DNA of 64,000 bases, taken from Aldrovandia affinis (lineage: Eukaryota; Chordata; Actinopteri; Notacanthiformes; Halosauridae). The first letter of the stretch is position 1, and each line of letters starts with the position of its first letter. The stretch covers positions 1 to 64,000 of the forward strand of contig JAINUG010000382.1 in assembly GCA_029706075.1 (NCBI GenBank). The letters run 5' to 3'. Position numbers and translations under genes: made by a program. The notes under the pieces are model-generated. The model saw only the letters and a list, made by a program, of their open reading frames with translations, ran no database searches and was not told the origin of the DNA. Shown here piece after piece: positions 46,463 to 58,366 of the stretch.

Positions 46463-47215
46463 TCAGTTCTTCAGCCACAGAGAGTTGTACATTTTGGTGA
46501 TGTCGCCCAGGGCCGCATGCTCCCCAATCCGAAACCGCAGGAGCACAGCTGTGATGGGGTTCAACACGTCTGGCCCCTTTAACAGAAGGTCGTTCATGCT
46601 GACACCCTTGAATGCTTGGCTACTGCTCCACACTAACCGGACCGGTGTCGTCACAGAATGGGGATTGGGTGCAACCAGGTGGCTCACATACCAAACCGGA
46701 CCCTTCCACTCTTGGATCTCCTCTGGTGTGAGCCTCACTGCTGCGCCCCTCCTTACCATCTCGTGAACCTGCTCTCCGTAGGTGGTTCGCCACTCCGGCT
46801 GCTTCAGGAGGCGTTTCTCCGTTCTTAGGAATGTTGCCATCACAGCTTCTCTGTTGTTCGGTAGACTGGCTGGATCCTCTGTCCAAGGGTAACTAGCATC
46901 CCAATGTGGAGCATCGATGTGGTGATCGCTGGCGACATAGGACAGACCCTCCTTTATCCTCTCCAGCTCCTTTTCCTCCACCAGGGTCATCTCTTTTCCA
47001 CCTGGCTGGCACACTCCACAGCGACATCCTCCACATTTGGGTTCACAGGCTGCGCCGATACTCTCCCACTTCCACCATTCCAGTACTTCTTTGTTGGTTG
47101 CCATTGAGCTCCGGACTCTGGAGTCGCTTTCCTGTCTCAGTCCACTCTCCCTGGTCTCTTCGCAGCACCCGATACACTTGACGATCTCCTCATACTTGGC
47201 CGCTGCTGTTCTCAT
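46463..47215 (-). pseudogene. BEL reverse transcriptase fingers
   Basis: WKGPVWYVSHLVAPNPHSVT, then VRLVWSSSQAFKGVSMND and ALGDITKMYNSLWLKN (first catalytic Asp) give the N-terminal half of the Pao-type RT. Confidence 0.85.
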
Positions 47216-47221
47216 TGATCA

Positions 47222-47896
47222 GGCGAAGTGTGTCTTGGACTCGTAGGTCACCATCTCCACATCTTCAAACAGATTGGGATGTGTCCCACTCACGATTTTT
47301 CCAAGTGGGCCTTCCCACAGGACCAGGTCTCCTACTACCTTCACGGGACAGGGAACAAGCCGCCCCTCTCTTTGGCTGATGAGGAGCTCAATACTCCTTG
47401 GCCGGACCAACTCCCGGGTCTTGACCTCGGGGAAGAATCTTTTCAGTTGCTGTGGTTCGATGGCATGGTGCACCTTGGCTATTTAATCTAAGCCGTAGCA
47501 GACCAACTGGTGGGCTCTTTCACCATCCGGGGTTCTGAACCTCACCTTCAGGAGGTACCTTTTGGTGTTGGCTGTCACAGTCATCCCTCCGACACCCTGC
47601 ACCACTAGCGTGATTTTCTCGCTCTTCAGGCCAAGCCTACTTGCAGCCACGTGGGTAATGTAATTCGTATCTGATGCGAGGTCTATCAGAGCACCAATTT
47701 GTTGCCCGTCGTTGGCAGTGACCTCCAGGAGCATCATTATTACCGGATTCTCGTCTACTCCATTTTCTTCCAGGAGCTTCCCGGCACTTGCTTCAGTGCA
47801 GCTCTTAACTGCTGTCTTGTTCGTGAAGACTCTCCTGACTTTTTGCGCAACCTCTGGAGCGAGTTGGGACAAGACCTCTTCCTGTTCAATGGTCAA
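47222..47896 (-). pseudogene. BEL aspartic protease region
   Basis: IGALIDLASDTNYITHVAAS is the catalytic segment, with LIDLASDT in place of the usual DSG/DTG, as is common in BEL/Pao. VLQGVGG-like flap wording follows (LVVQGVGGMTV). A frame change at about 47483 leads to the RT linker. Confidence 0.8.
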
Positions 47897-47962
47897 ACTC
47901 CTTACACGTTCACAGCTGCTACTTTTTCTCTCTTTTCCCCACCATCCTTCTTACTGTCTCTA

Positions 47963-49606
47963 CTAGGGCAGAGAAGGTAATGGCGGTCTGACAACTCCTT
48001 TTTTGCAGCCTTTCTTAGTGCAGAGGAATTTAAGGTTACACTCTCCGTCAGCGCCATGTGATGAAAGACACAGCCGGCAAGCTCTAGACTTCTTCACCGC
48101 GGCCTTTCTTGCTGCCAAGTCGAGGCCTCTGAACTTCTTACAGGTGAACAGCCTACTTCTGTGCTTATTTTCGCACAAAACACAATTGTCTTCAGTGCTG
48201 CCTCTCTCAGTGGCTCTAGTGGAAGCAAACTTCTTCCCAGTCTTCTTCTCTGGGACCTCCGTGATCTCCATCTGCTCCAACTGTTCGAGGATGCTTTCCT
48301 GCTTTTGTAGGAAGTCCAGGAGGGCGTCAAAGTAGCTCTCTGGCTGAACACCATTTTTGTGGTCTCCTTTGAAAGCAAGCCACTCTTTTTGATGGCTGCT
48401 TCATTGTCAAGATCTTTGAGGTCTGCTAGAGCTTTTTCTGTGATTCGGATCAGATCAATCACCTTCCTGAATTGGTGCTCTTTGACTGGAGAGATCTTCT
48501 GCAGCTCTGCTACGATCAGGATGGTGATTGCGTTCTTGTTCCCGAAACGATTCTCTAGCACCCTGAAGACATCTTCGGCAGTATTGTGGCTCGCGAGCCT
48601 GAGATCCTTCACTATGGTCTCTTCTACACTTTCCAGAAGTTGGAACTTCTTAACTTCCGGAGATCCGGAGGGATCGCCTTGTTCCTGTAAGCTTTCCCAA
48701 TCCTTCCTCCAGCGGTAGTATTCCCGCATGCTACCGCTAAACGTTGGGAGACTTGTAGGCTTCAGCCTCACTTTTGGAATGGCTCTTGTAGCTGCATTTC
48801 CACCCTGTGCGCCTGCTCCCTCAGTAGTTTGAGTCTCCTCCAACGCTTTTCCCTGGGCTTTAACAAGCTCTGCCCGTGCCTCAATCTCCGCTTGTTGAGC
48901 CAGGATAAGCTGGGCGCGTCTGGCGCGTTCTTCCTCTTTAGCCCTCTGGCGCTCTCTTTCAGCTGTTGTGCTGCGGGCGCGGTCCTCTTCCTCAGTTGCC
49001 TTTCAAGCTTTTCCTATCTCGGCATCTCTATCTCGCCTGAGCTTGTTCTTTGAGGACATCAAACGATGCAGCCGCCTCTCCACGTCTTCTATAGCAGCGA
49101 CAAGGGCCCAGTCTCTCCAGACAGAGAGCTCTTTCTCCGCTCCTGTTGCGAGCTCCTCCAAATGGTGCAATTGTCTCTCATGGCAGTCATGGTCTAGCTG
49201 GCCCAATGGGACCCCTTCTGTCTCTTCTTTTGCTCGCTCAGCCTCCCCGATCGCAAATGACACTCTCCTTTCACCGTGTCTTGACCACAGATGGCATTTT
49301 ACGAGATCGCCAACCTCTGACAGTTTAGTCATGCAGTCTTTGCTCACCTTCTCGATGTCTCCCGTCTGTTGTTCCGATAGTTCGGTGGAATCCTCTTCCG
49401 CTTCTGCAAGCAGACCCTCTTCATAGTTACCATTGGCTGCCAGGAGCTTCTCAGCTTCATTAGAGAAAGCCTGCCACTGGACCTTTAATTCGCTTTTGAC
49501 CATGGAGGGAGCGACGCGGAGCATGAAGGCAGATTTTTTGCTAAAGCTGGATTTAGCCGATGTTCTCTCTTTTTTCAGTTGAGCTGCGGACCTTTCCTCT
49601 TCAGCC
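47963..49606 (-). pseudogene. BEL gag with Cys-rich nucleocapsid segment
   Basis: The N-terminal coiled coil (EEERSAAQLKKERTSAKSS onward) starts near 49606. A capsid-like part follows with KVRLKPTSLPTFSGSMREYY (48770) and VLENRFGNKNAI, then a Cys-rich segment ENKHRSRLFTCKKF with CRLCLSSHGADGEC near 48070. Frame shifts near 49000 and 48380 break the protein. Confidence 0.8.
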
Positions 49607-50335
49607 ATTTTCCTTTTTATTTTCACAGGCTATCAATGTTTACATTTCTATTTGAACTCTTCTGTTATTTTCTTTAACAGATTAAAGTCCTTTCAAACTG
49701 CTCACTTGGTGTTCAATTGTGACGTTTTACAGTCAAAAATGACATTTATTTACTGCCAGAATAAATGGGACTCTTGTTTTGAAATCCCGGATCTTCCGTG
49801 TACGTTTGATCTTGTCTTCTACACCTTCGCGCGCCAGCAGTGCCCACCGGGACGTTATCTCCGCACCGTTACTTCAAGTGCTCTCACTTTCTCTCTCGTG
49901 AGCTTTTCGTGCTCGTCAGTGACGCACTAGGGAATTACCTCCTCTCACAGTTTGGATATGTTCGCTCCGGTTAGCCACTTCAGCTGACACAGTCAGTCCC
50001 ACGTTACTCTGGCTAGCAAGGCATGTCTCTATTTACACCCAGTTTGAATTAGTTCGCTCGTCAGTGCTATTGCTTACCCGGCCGCTTTCCTGGTCTTGCT
50101 GTCCTCTCTCGCCGTCTCGTGCTGCCGACAATTTCTTTTCCCAGACACGCTTCACAGACAGCAGACCTGGCTAGCTAGCTTCGGTTAACTGCAGCCACTT
50201 TTCTGAGTTCTTTCGAACGCTTGTATTCGTCCCGCGGAGAACTCCTCTCGGAATGTGGCTTCTTTTCACTTCTCCACCGCCTCGGGAATCTTTTCAAAGA
50301 TATTTCTTTGATGCCCGGGCCGTTGGTTTCACGAT

Positions 50336-50794
50336 TGTTCGGTCTACTGACGCCGACCGAAAGGCTAGACTGAGGGATACGGACACCATTCAACTCGTTT
50401 TTCGTATTTTTTTAATAAAAATTGAATAGATTGTGAAACCTGGGAATGCTGACAACAAAACATACACGAATCCTCAACATACCCAGCTCTGCACACATTC
50501 AATGACTAAACACAAAGCACACAAATGTTACACAAAGCACGCATTAAACACATACTAATCATGGCATCCCTCAAGTCCTGGCATCACACAATGAACCCAT
50601 GCGCATGGTCTCCCACTTAAGCACCTAATCACAGCCCCCAATATCCCTACGCATAACTGGGCACTAGACACAATCAATTCCTACGCTGTCATGAAACATA
50701 ACTTAAAATGATGTTACTAATAAATTTCACATTTTTCCAATTCTATAGGCTGAAATATGCACACTGAAACACCCCATCCTAACTGGACAGTACA
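50336..50794 (-). repeat. BEL 5' LTR
   Basis: Same ends as the 3' LTR; the TSD GTTAA follows at 50795-50799. Confidence 0.93.
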
Positions 50795-51042
50795 GTTAAT
50801 CACATACCGTCTAACCAATTAGTGCAATTACATACAGGCACGGTGTCATTAACAGAGCTATGGGATAACAAACAACACTCCATAAGGCTGCGGGGGACGT
50901 GAACTTCTAGATTTAGTGTAATTCATGCGTGATGCAATATGGTTAAGCGATTTGAAAGACATTAATGGAGTGAAATCACAAAAATATTTGTAAATTGCAG
51001 TTCGTAAATGTAAAGTGCGGTTTGTAATGGTGAATCACACTT

Positions 51043-51411
51043 TTCCCATAGAACTTGTATGGGACAAACTGGAAAGGAAGAGTCAAAGCAAAGCAACCCA
51101 CAAGTTTCTCTGGGAATTGCTGCAGGACAGCTGGGAAAACATGTCGGGTGATTTCCTGCTAAAACTTATTAACCGAATGGCCACTGTTTGTGAGGCTATT
51201 CTCACGCCAAAGGGTGACTATTTTGAGGAATCCAAGATTCAATTTTCAATATAATTTTCTTGAACATTTCTTTGATGTTCATTTTGTTCATTGTTACATG
51301 TGTTTTTTGTCATTATAAAGTATTTACAGAAATGTATACGGTGTAAAGCATTGTCAATTATGAGATAAAAATAGTTTCCAGCAGGTGACCCCAAACTTTT
51401 GAACGGAAGTG
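51043..51411 (+). mobile_element. Tc1 fragment, 3' end
   Basis: This is near-identical to 56644-57003 (ELVWDKLERKSQSKATHKFL onward) and ends CTTTTGAACGGAAGTG before TA. The 5' half, including the catalytic Asp residues, is absent. From 50800 to 51042 there is no gene. Confidence 0.88.
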
Positions 51412-51491
51412 TACATATGTAGTCCTATAGCACATTTGAGTATGTCTAGATGTAAAACATATCATTCATTATTATTGTCATAAGAATTATG

Positions 51492-52245
51492 TGTGAGGGC
51501 TTGTAGGGGTGAGGCCCAAATGCGACCAATGGGGAATAAGAATCAGGAACACTCCTGATTGTTCATGTAACTAAAACACATTCGGGAGCAAGGGGCGTTA
51601 ACCCGCGAGAATCGCTACAGAAAATAAAACACGAACTCCCCGCGTAATACGAAATAATGATTACCCCTATAAAGGGCGAAACAAAAGCGGTCCGTGAACG
51701 GAACTGAACGATAGTAAAACCAAACAGAAGTCTCTGACATGTAGCCCAACACCACACGCAGAGGAAACAGGAAATAAAATAACTTGAGTCGCAACACAAG
51801 CAAAAAGAAAACGAAGCTGGAATAGAATCCAGACGCCTAAGACGCAGCTTAGGAAAACTAAAATAAGTGCCCTGGGTCTGTCGGTAAGTAACCCCGAAAC
51901 ACAGACCAAACAAAATAAGAAAAGCTAGACTTCCGTAGAAGTGGCGAGAAAGCTAAAGTGAAATGTTTTTTTCTAAATGCTTTTTCTGAATGCTTTTTTC
52001 TAAATGCTTTTCTTAAATGCTTTTCCTAAATGCTTTTCCTAAATGCTTTTCCTAAATGCTTTTTTCTAAATGTTTTTTCTAAGAATGATACTGAAGCACG
52101 GAGTAGTGAAAGCAGCGAACTGAAGTAGGCAGTGAACACCTGAAAACAATCCGCTGATTAGGTATGGAGATGAGCAGGAACGTACTCACGAGGATAGAAA
52201 CGGAGTACGCCCACACAGGGCTAAACAGGCACTCAAACCATGACA
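51492..52245 (-). mobile_element. Solo LTR with TSD TTATG
   Basis: It has TG...CA ends (TGTGAGGGCTTG ... CCATGACA), with TTATG at 51487-51491 and 52246-52250. Read on the minus strand it starts TGTCATGGTTTG. It interrupts the MHC 3'-flank repeat that is continuous at 1455-1690. It contains a 14-bp tandem array at 51962-52083. Confidence 0.9.
51962..52083. repeat. 14-bp tandem repeat in solo LTR
   Basis: About nine copies of CTAAATGCTTTTCC with slight variation. Confidence 0.95.
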
Positions 52246-52571
52246 TTATGTATGAATCTTTGAAATGCCAGTGGAGTTAACACACACACACGTACATTAT
52301 TCCTCTCTTACACTGAATCCAGGCATGTGTTCTTAAAATAATGTTTTTCTGGCAAGGTGGAGCTCAGTAAATCGCAGTGTCTGAAAGAGTAGCATGTTGA
52401 AATGAACAATTTGATTTGATTAGGTTTGAATGTTTAGGACGATCTACCTATTTCCAAAGTATTTAGCCCAAATTTATTTCGCTTTATAAATCTGTAAAGC
52501 CCCGCTGTGGGTGTTGCCCTTATGTCGCCTGACGCAAGCCTTTGCAGGTCATGGTTCTAACTTGCGCTCAC

Positions 52572-52801
52572 CCTCTCCATTCCCTCCCTCTCTACACTTC
52601 CTTCCCCATCTTTGTCTGCCCCCGCAGCAGCATTGATCCTCTCCATCTCCTCTTCATTTTTCGTAGCGCTGCTGCATCCTGGCTCGCGGATTTGCTGTCG
52701 CCTCCAGATGAGGACGCCAACGACGACGATGAGCAGAACAGCGATCAGAGGTGTGAGCGATGCTCCTAATACGAGTGCAACGTTCGGCCCCGGCTGAGAC
52801 T
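52572..52801 (-). CDS. MHC class I gene B, transmembrane and cytoplasmic exon
   Basis: This is the same 230-nt structure as gene A: CTACAG acceptor, ESQPGPNVALVLGASLTPLI continuing into VVGVLIW, a basic patch RRQQIREPG, an acidic tail and a GTGAGC donor. The upstream intron is only 160 bp and holds the shared interspersed repeat, which supports the reading of gene A's 15-kb intron as expanded. Confidence 0.82.
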
Positions 52802-52961
52802 CTGTAGGAAGAACATTACATTTAGATTTAGATTTCAGGCATTTAGCCGACACTCTTATCCAGAGCAACTTACACAGATTACATTTCTTCACATGCAATT
52901 AATTTATGCAGTTCTGAAGTGAAATCATGATGTTTTTTCTGCGGTGTCCAGAGTGTCCTAC

Positions 52962-53252
52962 CCCAGGTGATGTCCAGCTTGTTGTCCATGCTGACGTGTC
53001 TGACGGTGCAGGTGTAGCTGTGTCTCTGGCTCAGCTCCTCGGCGCTGACACTCAGGCTGCGCCTCAGCTGATACGTCCCATCCCCATTGGGCAGAGTATC
53101 ACCGATGGTCATCTCCTGGTCCGGGATTGGCCGGCCATCCCTCTGCAGGGTCAGCTCGATGTGTCGCGGATAGAATCCCGTGGCCAGGCACGTTACCTCA
53201 GCCCCACCAGCACCCCCAACTCGTTTCTGCAAAACTCTGACCCTGGGACGCA
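52962..53252 (-). CDS. MHC class I gene B, alpha3 (Ig C1) exon
   Basis: The 291-nt exon encodes VRPRVRVLQKRVGGAGG, AEVTCLATGFYPR and YTCTVRHVS with both disulphide cysteines. It is open and bounded by CCCAG and GTAGGA. About 93% of residues match gene A by eye. Confidence 0.95.
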
Positions 53253-53652
53253 CTGGGCAGAATGACATCACAGTTGCTCATCAATTTGATAAAACTATAG
53301 AGGATCAACCGCTAATCTACATCATACAGCTAATAGACAGGTCTCAACGGGTCAAGGTTCAGTTTATGGGCAGAGGGCTGAAGCCATCATTAGTTGTACT
53401 GCTCAAAGTCAATTGTGTAAAAAGCCACTTCACAATTCTTCAAAGCAGGGTTTGTTATTTTGTTCTTAATAAGAAGTAGAATAAGCAAGAATTATTTAAA
53501 AAGTTGCCTACAATCATTTAACAGTCAGACAATGGTGAATAAAACACCACCCGAAGTGGATTCATGGTGCTTTTGGGCCACCGCATATGAAGGCCTCCTT
53601 CCTGTAAGTAAACAGAGACCAAAAGGCCTGATGCAAGACCTGTGTGTCGTAC

Positions 53653-53922
53653 CTCTTCTTTTCAGTATGTTCATGTCCTGATGAAGGTAGCTCTTCAATG
53701 CTCTTATGCACATCGGTTGGTACAGCAGATGAAACGGCCCGTTGTAGAACTGCGTCAACCAGTGTTCGTCATTATCCATTTCTGGCACGAGACAGCTCCA
53801 GGTGTAAGAATTTGGGTTGAAGAACAGCACATCCTTCCCATTGTAAGCGTCTTTTGCCTGGAATCTCTCGGTTCCGTCATCATCCAGCTCACACCCAGTG
53901 ATTCTTTGGTATGTGTGGAGTC
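53653..53922 (-). CDS. MHC class I gene B, alpha2 exon
   Basis: The 270-nt exon starts after TATTTTAG and reads LHTYQRITGCELDDDG to LLYQPMCIRALKSYLHQ. W147 and Y171 equivalents are kept. Eleven of about 25 residues in the C-terminal helix differ from gene A, including W156 to Phe. The frame and splice sites are intact. The intron to alpha3 is 400 bp. Confidence 0.93.
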
Positions 53923-54573
53923 CTAAAATAAGCAAGGAGGCACAGAGCTGCACATGACGGCAGTTATGATCTATATTGTTGGAGGCCTAGTTTTGAAATA
54001 CCAGCATATGCGAGAGGGTCAATATGTGTAATGTGCAAATCAATCAACATCATTTCAGAATATAGATCTAAAAAGTCTTGCATGGTTGTGCATACTGTTG
54101 GACCCGTGTAATGTGTAATCACATTATAGGATTTGGATTTTGAGTGGACAGTATGAACAGGTGTGTTTTGTGTGTGCTGATCAGTGTCATCAGAATGGCA
54201 GCTTGTCTCTACCCTCAGAGTGTGGAGGCCCATGTACTCATACTGACAGATTCATAACAGCCTCTTCTGTCCCCTGATTTACTGACAGTAGAATTATTTG
54301 GCTCAACGCGGACCAAGGGAATTGGGGGGGCAAAAGCTCTGTCTAGAGGCCTGGAGAAGACCCAGACACAGCCCAGACGAGAAGTGGGTGTGGAAAAGCA
54401 CTTGCCACTGGCATGCACTAGCTTGCTCGTCTTTGGCCCCATAATGGATAGCCGGCTGATGGCGGTCTATAGGGTGTATTTATTATTTCAGAAGAGTTTA
54501 TAACCTCATAATGATGTTGGTGCTCCTAATATAATGATCTTCCCCCTGCATGATCACGCTATTGTGCACCTAC

Positions 54574-54831
54574 CTGCACTATTATTAAAATGATTCATCA
54601 TTCGATATTGTTTATTTTTGAGGCTGGGAGTGATGTCCGCGATGGCCATGCGCTTGAGCTCTAAGTCAGGCACGTTCCCGTCTTGATGCCAGGGCCGCCG
54701 CGACACCACCACCCTGTCCACGCTGTCGTAGTACTCCATCAAGACATCATCCACCATGCCCATGATCATTATCTCCGGGAAAGGGCTCGGCCCTGCAGTC
54801 AGCGTGATGAAGTACCAAAGGGAATGGGAAC
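54574..54831 (-). CDS. MHC class I gene B, alpha1 exon
   Basis: The 258-nt exon, with GTGCAG acceptor and GTAGGT donor, encodes GSHSLWYFITLTAGPSPFPE and ends HFNNSA with the glycosylation sequon. About 12 of 27 residues in the helix differ from gene A. The intron to alpha2 is 651 bp. Confidence 0.93.
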
Positions 54832-55413
54832 CTGCACATGTAAATATCACCTGTCAGATTGTCACATGAGTTGTTGCCTGCCATGCTTCAATTCAGCTGC
54901 ACAAAAGTGAGCCCGCACATTTTTACATTGATTCAGAAAAGAATGGTAATATCCCGTCTGCCATTTAACATGGTGGAGCGCATGTTCATTTGATCTTTCT
55001 GTTTGTATTTGATAAATCCCCTTATAATGGCATGCAAATAGTGAGGTGGTTCAAACTGTAACAAAATTGGACATACATATTTTGTATATTGTAGCACCGT
55101 GGCCCCTTCCCCCCTACATGCAGTTGTCTGTGTCTATTCCCCCGCTGTGTGTGTGTGTGTCTGTGTCACCACCTCCCCTTCCCCTTGTGTATGTCCTGTC
55201 ACCTGTCACTCTTATGTTCTGTGTCACATTTGATTGGGGGGAGGTGTCAGGGTGGGTATAATTAGGGAATTAGATAGGGCATTGTTTTTTGTATGGGGAG
55301 GGGTTAAGGGGGTAAGGAAGGAGAAGACAGACATTAATATAGGCAGAGTGGTGTTTTAATCGAATAGCTAGAGTCACGTCAAGAGTTGGTGTGGAATTGT
55401 CTTATGGTGTGTG
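54832..55413. repeat. Gene B intron 1 (paralogous to 19166-19669 and 26264-26320)
   Basis: It is colinear with gene A up to GACATTAATATAG and then continues directly into GCAGAGTGGTGTTTTAATCG. It thus shows the state without the TIR element and LINE that separate these parts in gene A. Confidence 0.85.
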
Positions 55414-55570
55414 CAGGGGCGTAGCACACAATTCTGGGCCCTATACATATGCAGTCTTGTGGGCCCCCTTCCCCTCTTGATCCATGACTCTCACGCATCT
55501 TTAGAATTTTTTTTGATTGAATCAACAACTATACACATGAATCTGTAGTGGTTATTAGGGTAATCGCTAA

Positions 55571-56390
55571 TTAACTGCTTATACCACATTTAAACAAATA
55601 ATTAGTAAGATTAGTAAGATTCTCTGGCCATAGTCCTGGGTCCTCTGGCAAATACCCTTCTGCATTCCCCTCACTTTTTTCCACTTCCTCCTCTGTCTTC
55701 TCTTCATCCTTCTCACTACCCTCAGAGCAACCTTCATTTTCCTTGCTCTCTTCACCTCCATCATCCTCTTCACTAGCCCTACTGCTACTCTCTGCCTCTT
55801 CTTCCTGCTCACTCTCTGCTACAAGGACAGGCCCTTCTACAAGCATGAAGCATACAGGATTGCTATTAGCCTCTTAACCTGCTTATAATATACAATGAAA
55901 CAGGCTACAGGCTAGATTCTGCTTAATTTACCAGCTAACTATCATAATGTAGCTAGCTACGTTAGCTTGTCTTGTTATAGAACTGGATCAAATGAGTCTT
56001 CAAAAACAAAGTTTCAATGCATTTCACCATCACCAGTAGTATGTTTGCCCGCATTTGCGATTGCTTTCAGCCAGTAGCGAGAGTGAAACTGAAATGAGAT
56101 TAATCGCGATTTTAAAAAAATGAACGCGTTATCCATTTGAAATGAATTGCATGCGTTAATGTGTTAACGTTGACAGTCCTAGTTCAATCAAAACAATGTA
56201 CCAATATTAGCTTAAACCGCTCTTAAACAGTGTTAGCAAGTTGCTTACCTTTCTTTTGAAAGAAATTAGTGAGCAGCTGTTTTCCCTCAGTTTGCCTTTT
56301 TTCTCTTTCATTTTTTGATACCCCGACTTCACTTTCTTCTGGAAAGACATGATTGACTGAAACTTGCGGGCTCCAGCATCAGCACCAGTC
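55571..56390 (-). pseudogene. hAT transposase N-terminal remnants
   Basis: The part near 56240-56370 reads MSFQKKVKSGYQKMKEKKGK and, after a one-base shift, QLLTNFFQKKG before a GTAAGC donor. The part at 55571-55846 is acidic (SSRASEEDDGGEESKENEG) and ends PEDPGLWPENLTN. The KKSG-YRK and DP.LWP patterns precede the TTF-type zinc finger in many hAT proteins. The catalytic part is absent. Confidence 0.6.
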
Positions 56391-56457
56391 AGTGTGATTA
56401 GTCGTGTTTGGGGACGAATCTTATTGTAGGTATGTTACAAAATTTTTAGATGTTATA

Positions 56458-57003
56458 CACTACCGTTCAAAAGTTTGGGGTCACCTTCCATCTGGACTAT
56501 GGCTAATCGGGCACTCCTTCATTCTTCAGCAAGATAACGACCTGAAACACACCTTGAAGTTGTGCAAGAACTATCTGGTGAAGGAGGAATGTGAACAACA
56601 ACTCAAACTAAAGACCTGGCCTACCAAGTGTCCAGACCTCCATCCCATAGAACTTGTATGGGACAAACTGGAAAGGAAGAGTCAAAGCAAAGCAACCCAC
56701 AAGTTTCTCTGGGAATTGCTGCAGGATAGCTGCAGGTGATTGTCGGGTGATTTCCTGCTAAAACGTATTAACCGAATGGCCACTGTTTGTGAGGCTATTC
56801 TCACGCCAAAGGGTGACTATTTTGAGGAATCCAAGATTCAATTTTCAATATAATTTTCTTGAACATTTCTTTGATGTTCATTTTGTTCATTGTGTTTTTT
56901 GTCATTTTAAAGTATTTACAGAAATGTATACGGTGTAAAGCATTGTCAATTATGAGATAAAAATAGTTTCCAGCAGGTGACCCCAAACTTTTGAACGGTA
57001 GTG
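56458..57003 (+). mobile_element. Deleted Tc1 element with both TIRs
   Basis: CACTACCGTTCAAAAGTTTG ... CTTTTGAACGGTAGTG flanked by TA. The coding remnant has SFILQQDNDLKHTLKLCKNY and CPDLHPIELVWDKLERK, so second Asp and Glu regions remain but the 5' half is deleted. It lies at 546 bp inside the TIR element. Confidence 0.93.
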
Positions 57004-57074
57004 TAAAATCTAGCCTGAATTTGATACCTTATTCACTCTCATATATTAAGTTTTAAGGAAGTTATGGTAATCTT

Positions 57075-57850
57075 TAGCAGTGGCGTCATTTCAGCAAAAG
57101 CCAAGGTATGGCAAGGGACGGGGTGAAGGGGGGGGTGAAGGGGTTGGGTAACCCCCCCTCCTTGGTGGATTTTTTTTGTCAAATCAGTTGTGCAATAGTG
57201 CATTTTGGTGAGTTGTTTCTGTACAATTTACTTATATGATATTTAGGTAACATTAATAAACAAAGGAGACCACTACAGTATGTAACTAGTAAACCTATTT
57301 TTTAATTCCAGTGGATCATAATGATATAGTGTTATACAAATCTTTTTTTAGTGAAATGTAGTGATAAGCGCTACAGGACCTCATCAGGGTAAGGCACGTT
57401 AGCTAGCTGGCTTGTTAGCTTCACAATCGCGGGTGATGTTAAGTCCGGTTTTTCACAAAAATAACATATAGAACGTGTTCATATTGACACAACATGACAT
57501 GGACTTGTTCATGAATATGTTACATTTGAATCAACAGTATTATGGCGTTTATACAGTTTGTTTAACCCACCTGAATGAATGAGAATAACGGACAAGGTTT
57601 TAATGCTAACGTTAGTCTGTGGCTTGTTTATTCTGAGGAACTGTAACGTTACTAGCCAGAGCAGCAACCTCTATCTCTTCTACTACAGCGCCATCTATAG
57701 GCTGGGTGGTGGGGTGTACTAAAAGTGAGGAGGAGCCGGGAGGATTGAGTTACCTTTATGGAGCGGATATAATTACATAAAATGACAAAACGTAGGCTAT
57801 TTCAGATTGAGTTAAAATTAAAAATGTGGCTAGAAGCCAAGGTATGGCGA
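57075..57850. repeat. Insertion bounded by AAGCCAAGGTATGG direct repeats
   Basis: AAGCCAAGGTATGGCAAGG near 57100 and AAGCCAAGGTATGGCGAG near 57835 bracket GC/G-rich and AT-rich DNA absent from the 19670-20832 copy. No coding region. Confidence 0.5.
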
Positions 57851-58366
57851 GTTTTCAGTAATTACAGATTGAAGAATTCTAAAAAAGATATATCTTAATT
57901 TGAATTATCTGAAATTACATTACATAATCAAGTAATCACATAATTACATGTTGCGCACACGCCGAGACACGGCAAAAACCATGGCAGGCAGTGAGCATTT
58001 GGGCAAAGATATCTCACATTCCGGGTCAAAAATATCACATTTCGCATCGACAGATTTCAATGAAATTTCACCAGAAACAAGATAAAATGTTAAATTAATG
58101 TCCTGGATACCTTTTATTTAGTCCTGAACTTTCAATATGTCATTTTGAAAGCACTGAACACGAGTCTATCTCTGAAGTGTAGCGTATGACCAAACCGAGC
58201 AATGATTAATGAAATTTCGGAAACAAGATGGAGGATCGAGTTTTCAACTATGTTATATCGCAGACATATGGTGAAAAAAAACGCCGACAGCCCTTGAAAA
58301 GCCTGCATTTTTGGGGTACGGCCATAGTCTCTCGTAATCGCTCGCACAGGGACACAGGCACATCTA

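Larger units (their letters stand above)
43745..50794 (-). mobile_element. BEL/Pao LTR retrotransposon, complete but mutated
   Basis: Two LTRs (43745-44222 and 50336-50794) bound a minus-strand internal region with gag, Asp protease, RT, RNase H and integrase in BEL/Pao order. GTTAA at 43740-43744 and 50795-50799 is the 5-bp TSD. A purine tract GGTGGGAGG abuts the 3' LTR. LTRs differ by substitutions and a roughly 19-bp indel, so the insertion is not very recent. It lies in the 3' flank of MHC gene B. Confidence 0.93.
52572..54831 (-). other. MHC class I gene B locus, leader exon not found
   Basis: Four exons, all open, compact introns, same phases as gene A. Homology of the 5' intron with gene A continues, with insertions, up to the TA at 59886-59887 and then stops. 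The leader should lie about 300 bases further but is replaced by a 148-bp tandem repeat. Without a leader the gene could not enter the secretory pathway unless an exon lies beyond 64 kb. Functional status is undecided. Confidence 0.8.

Noticed and set aside
45034..49426. Many plus-strand ORFs of 60-150 codons
   Set aside because: Antisense to the BEL gag-pol region; no recognisable domain in any of them.
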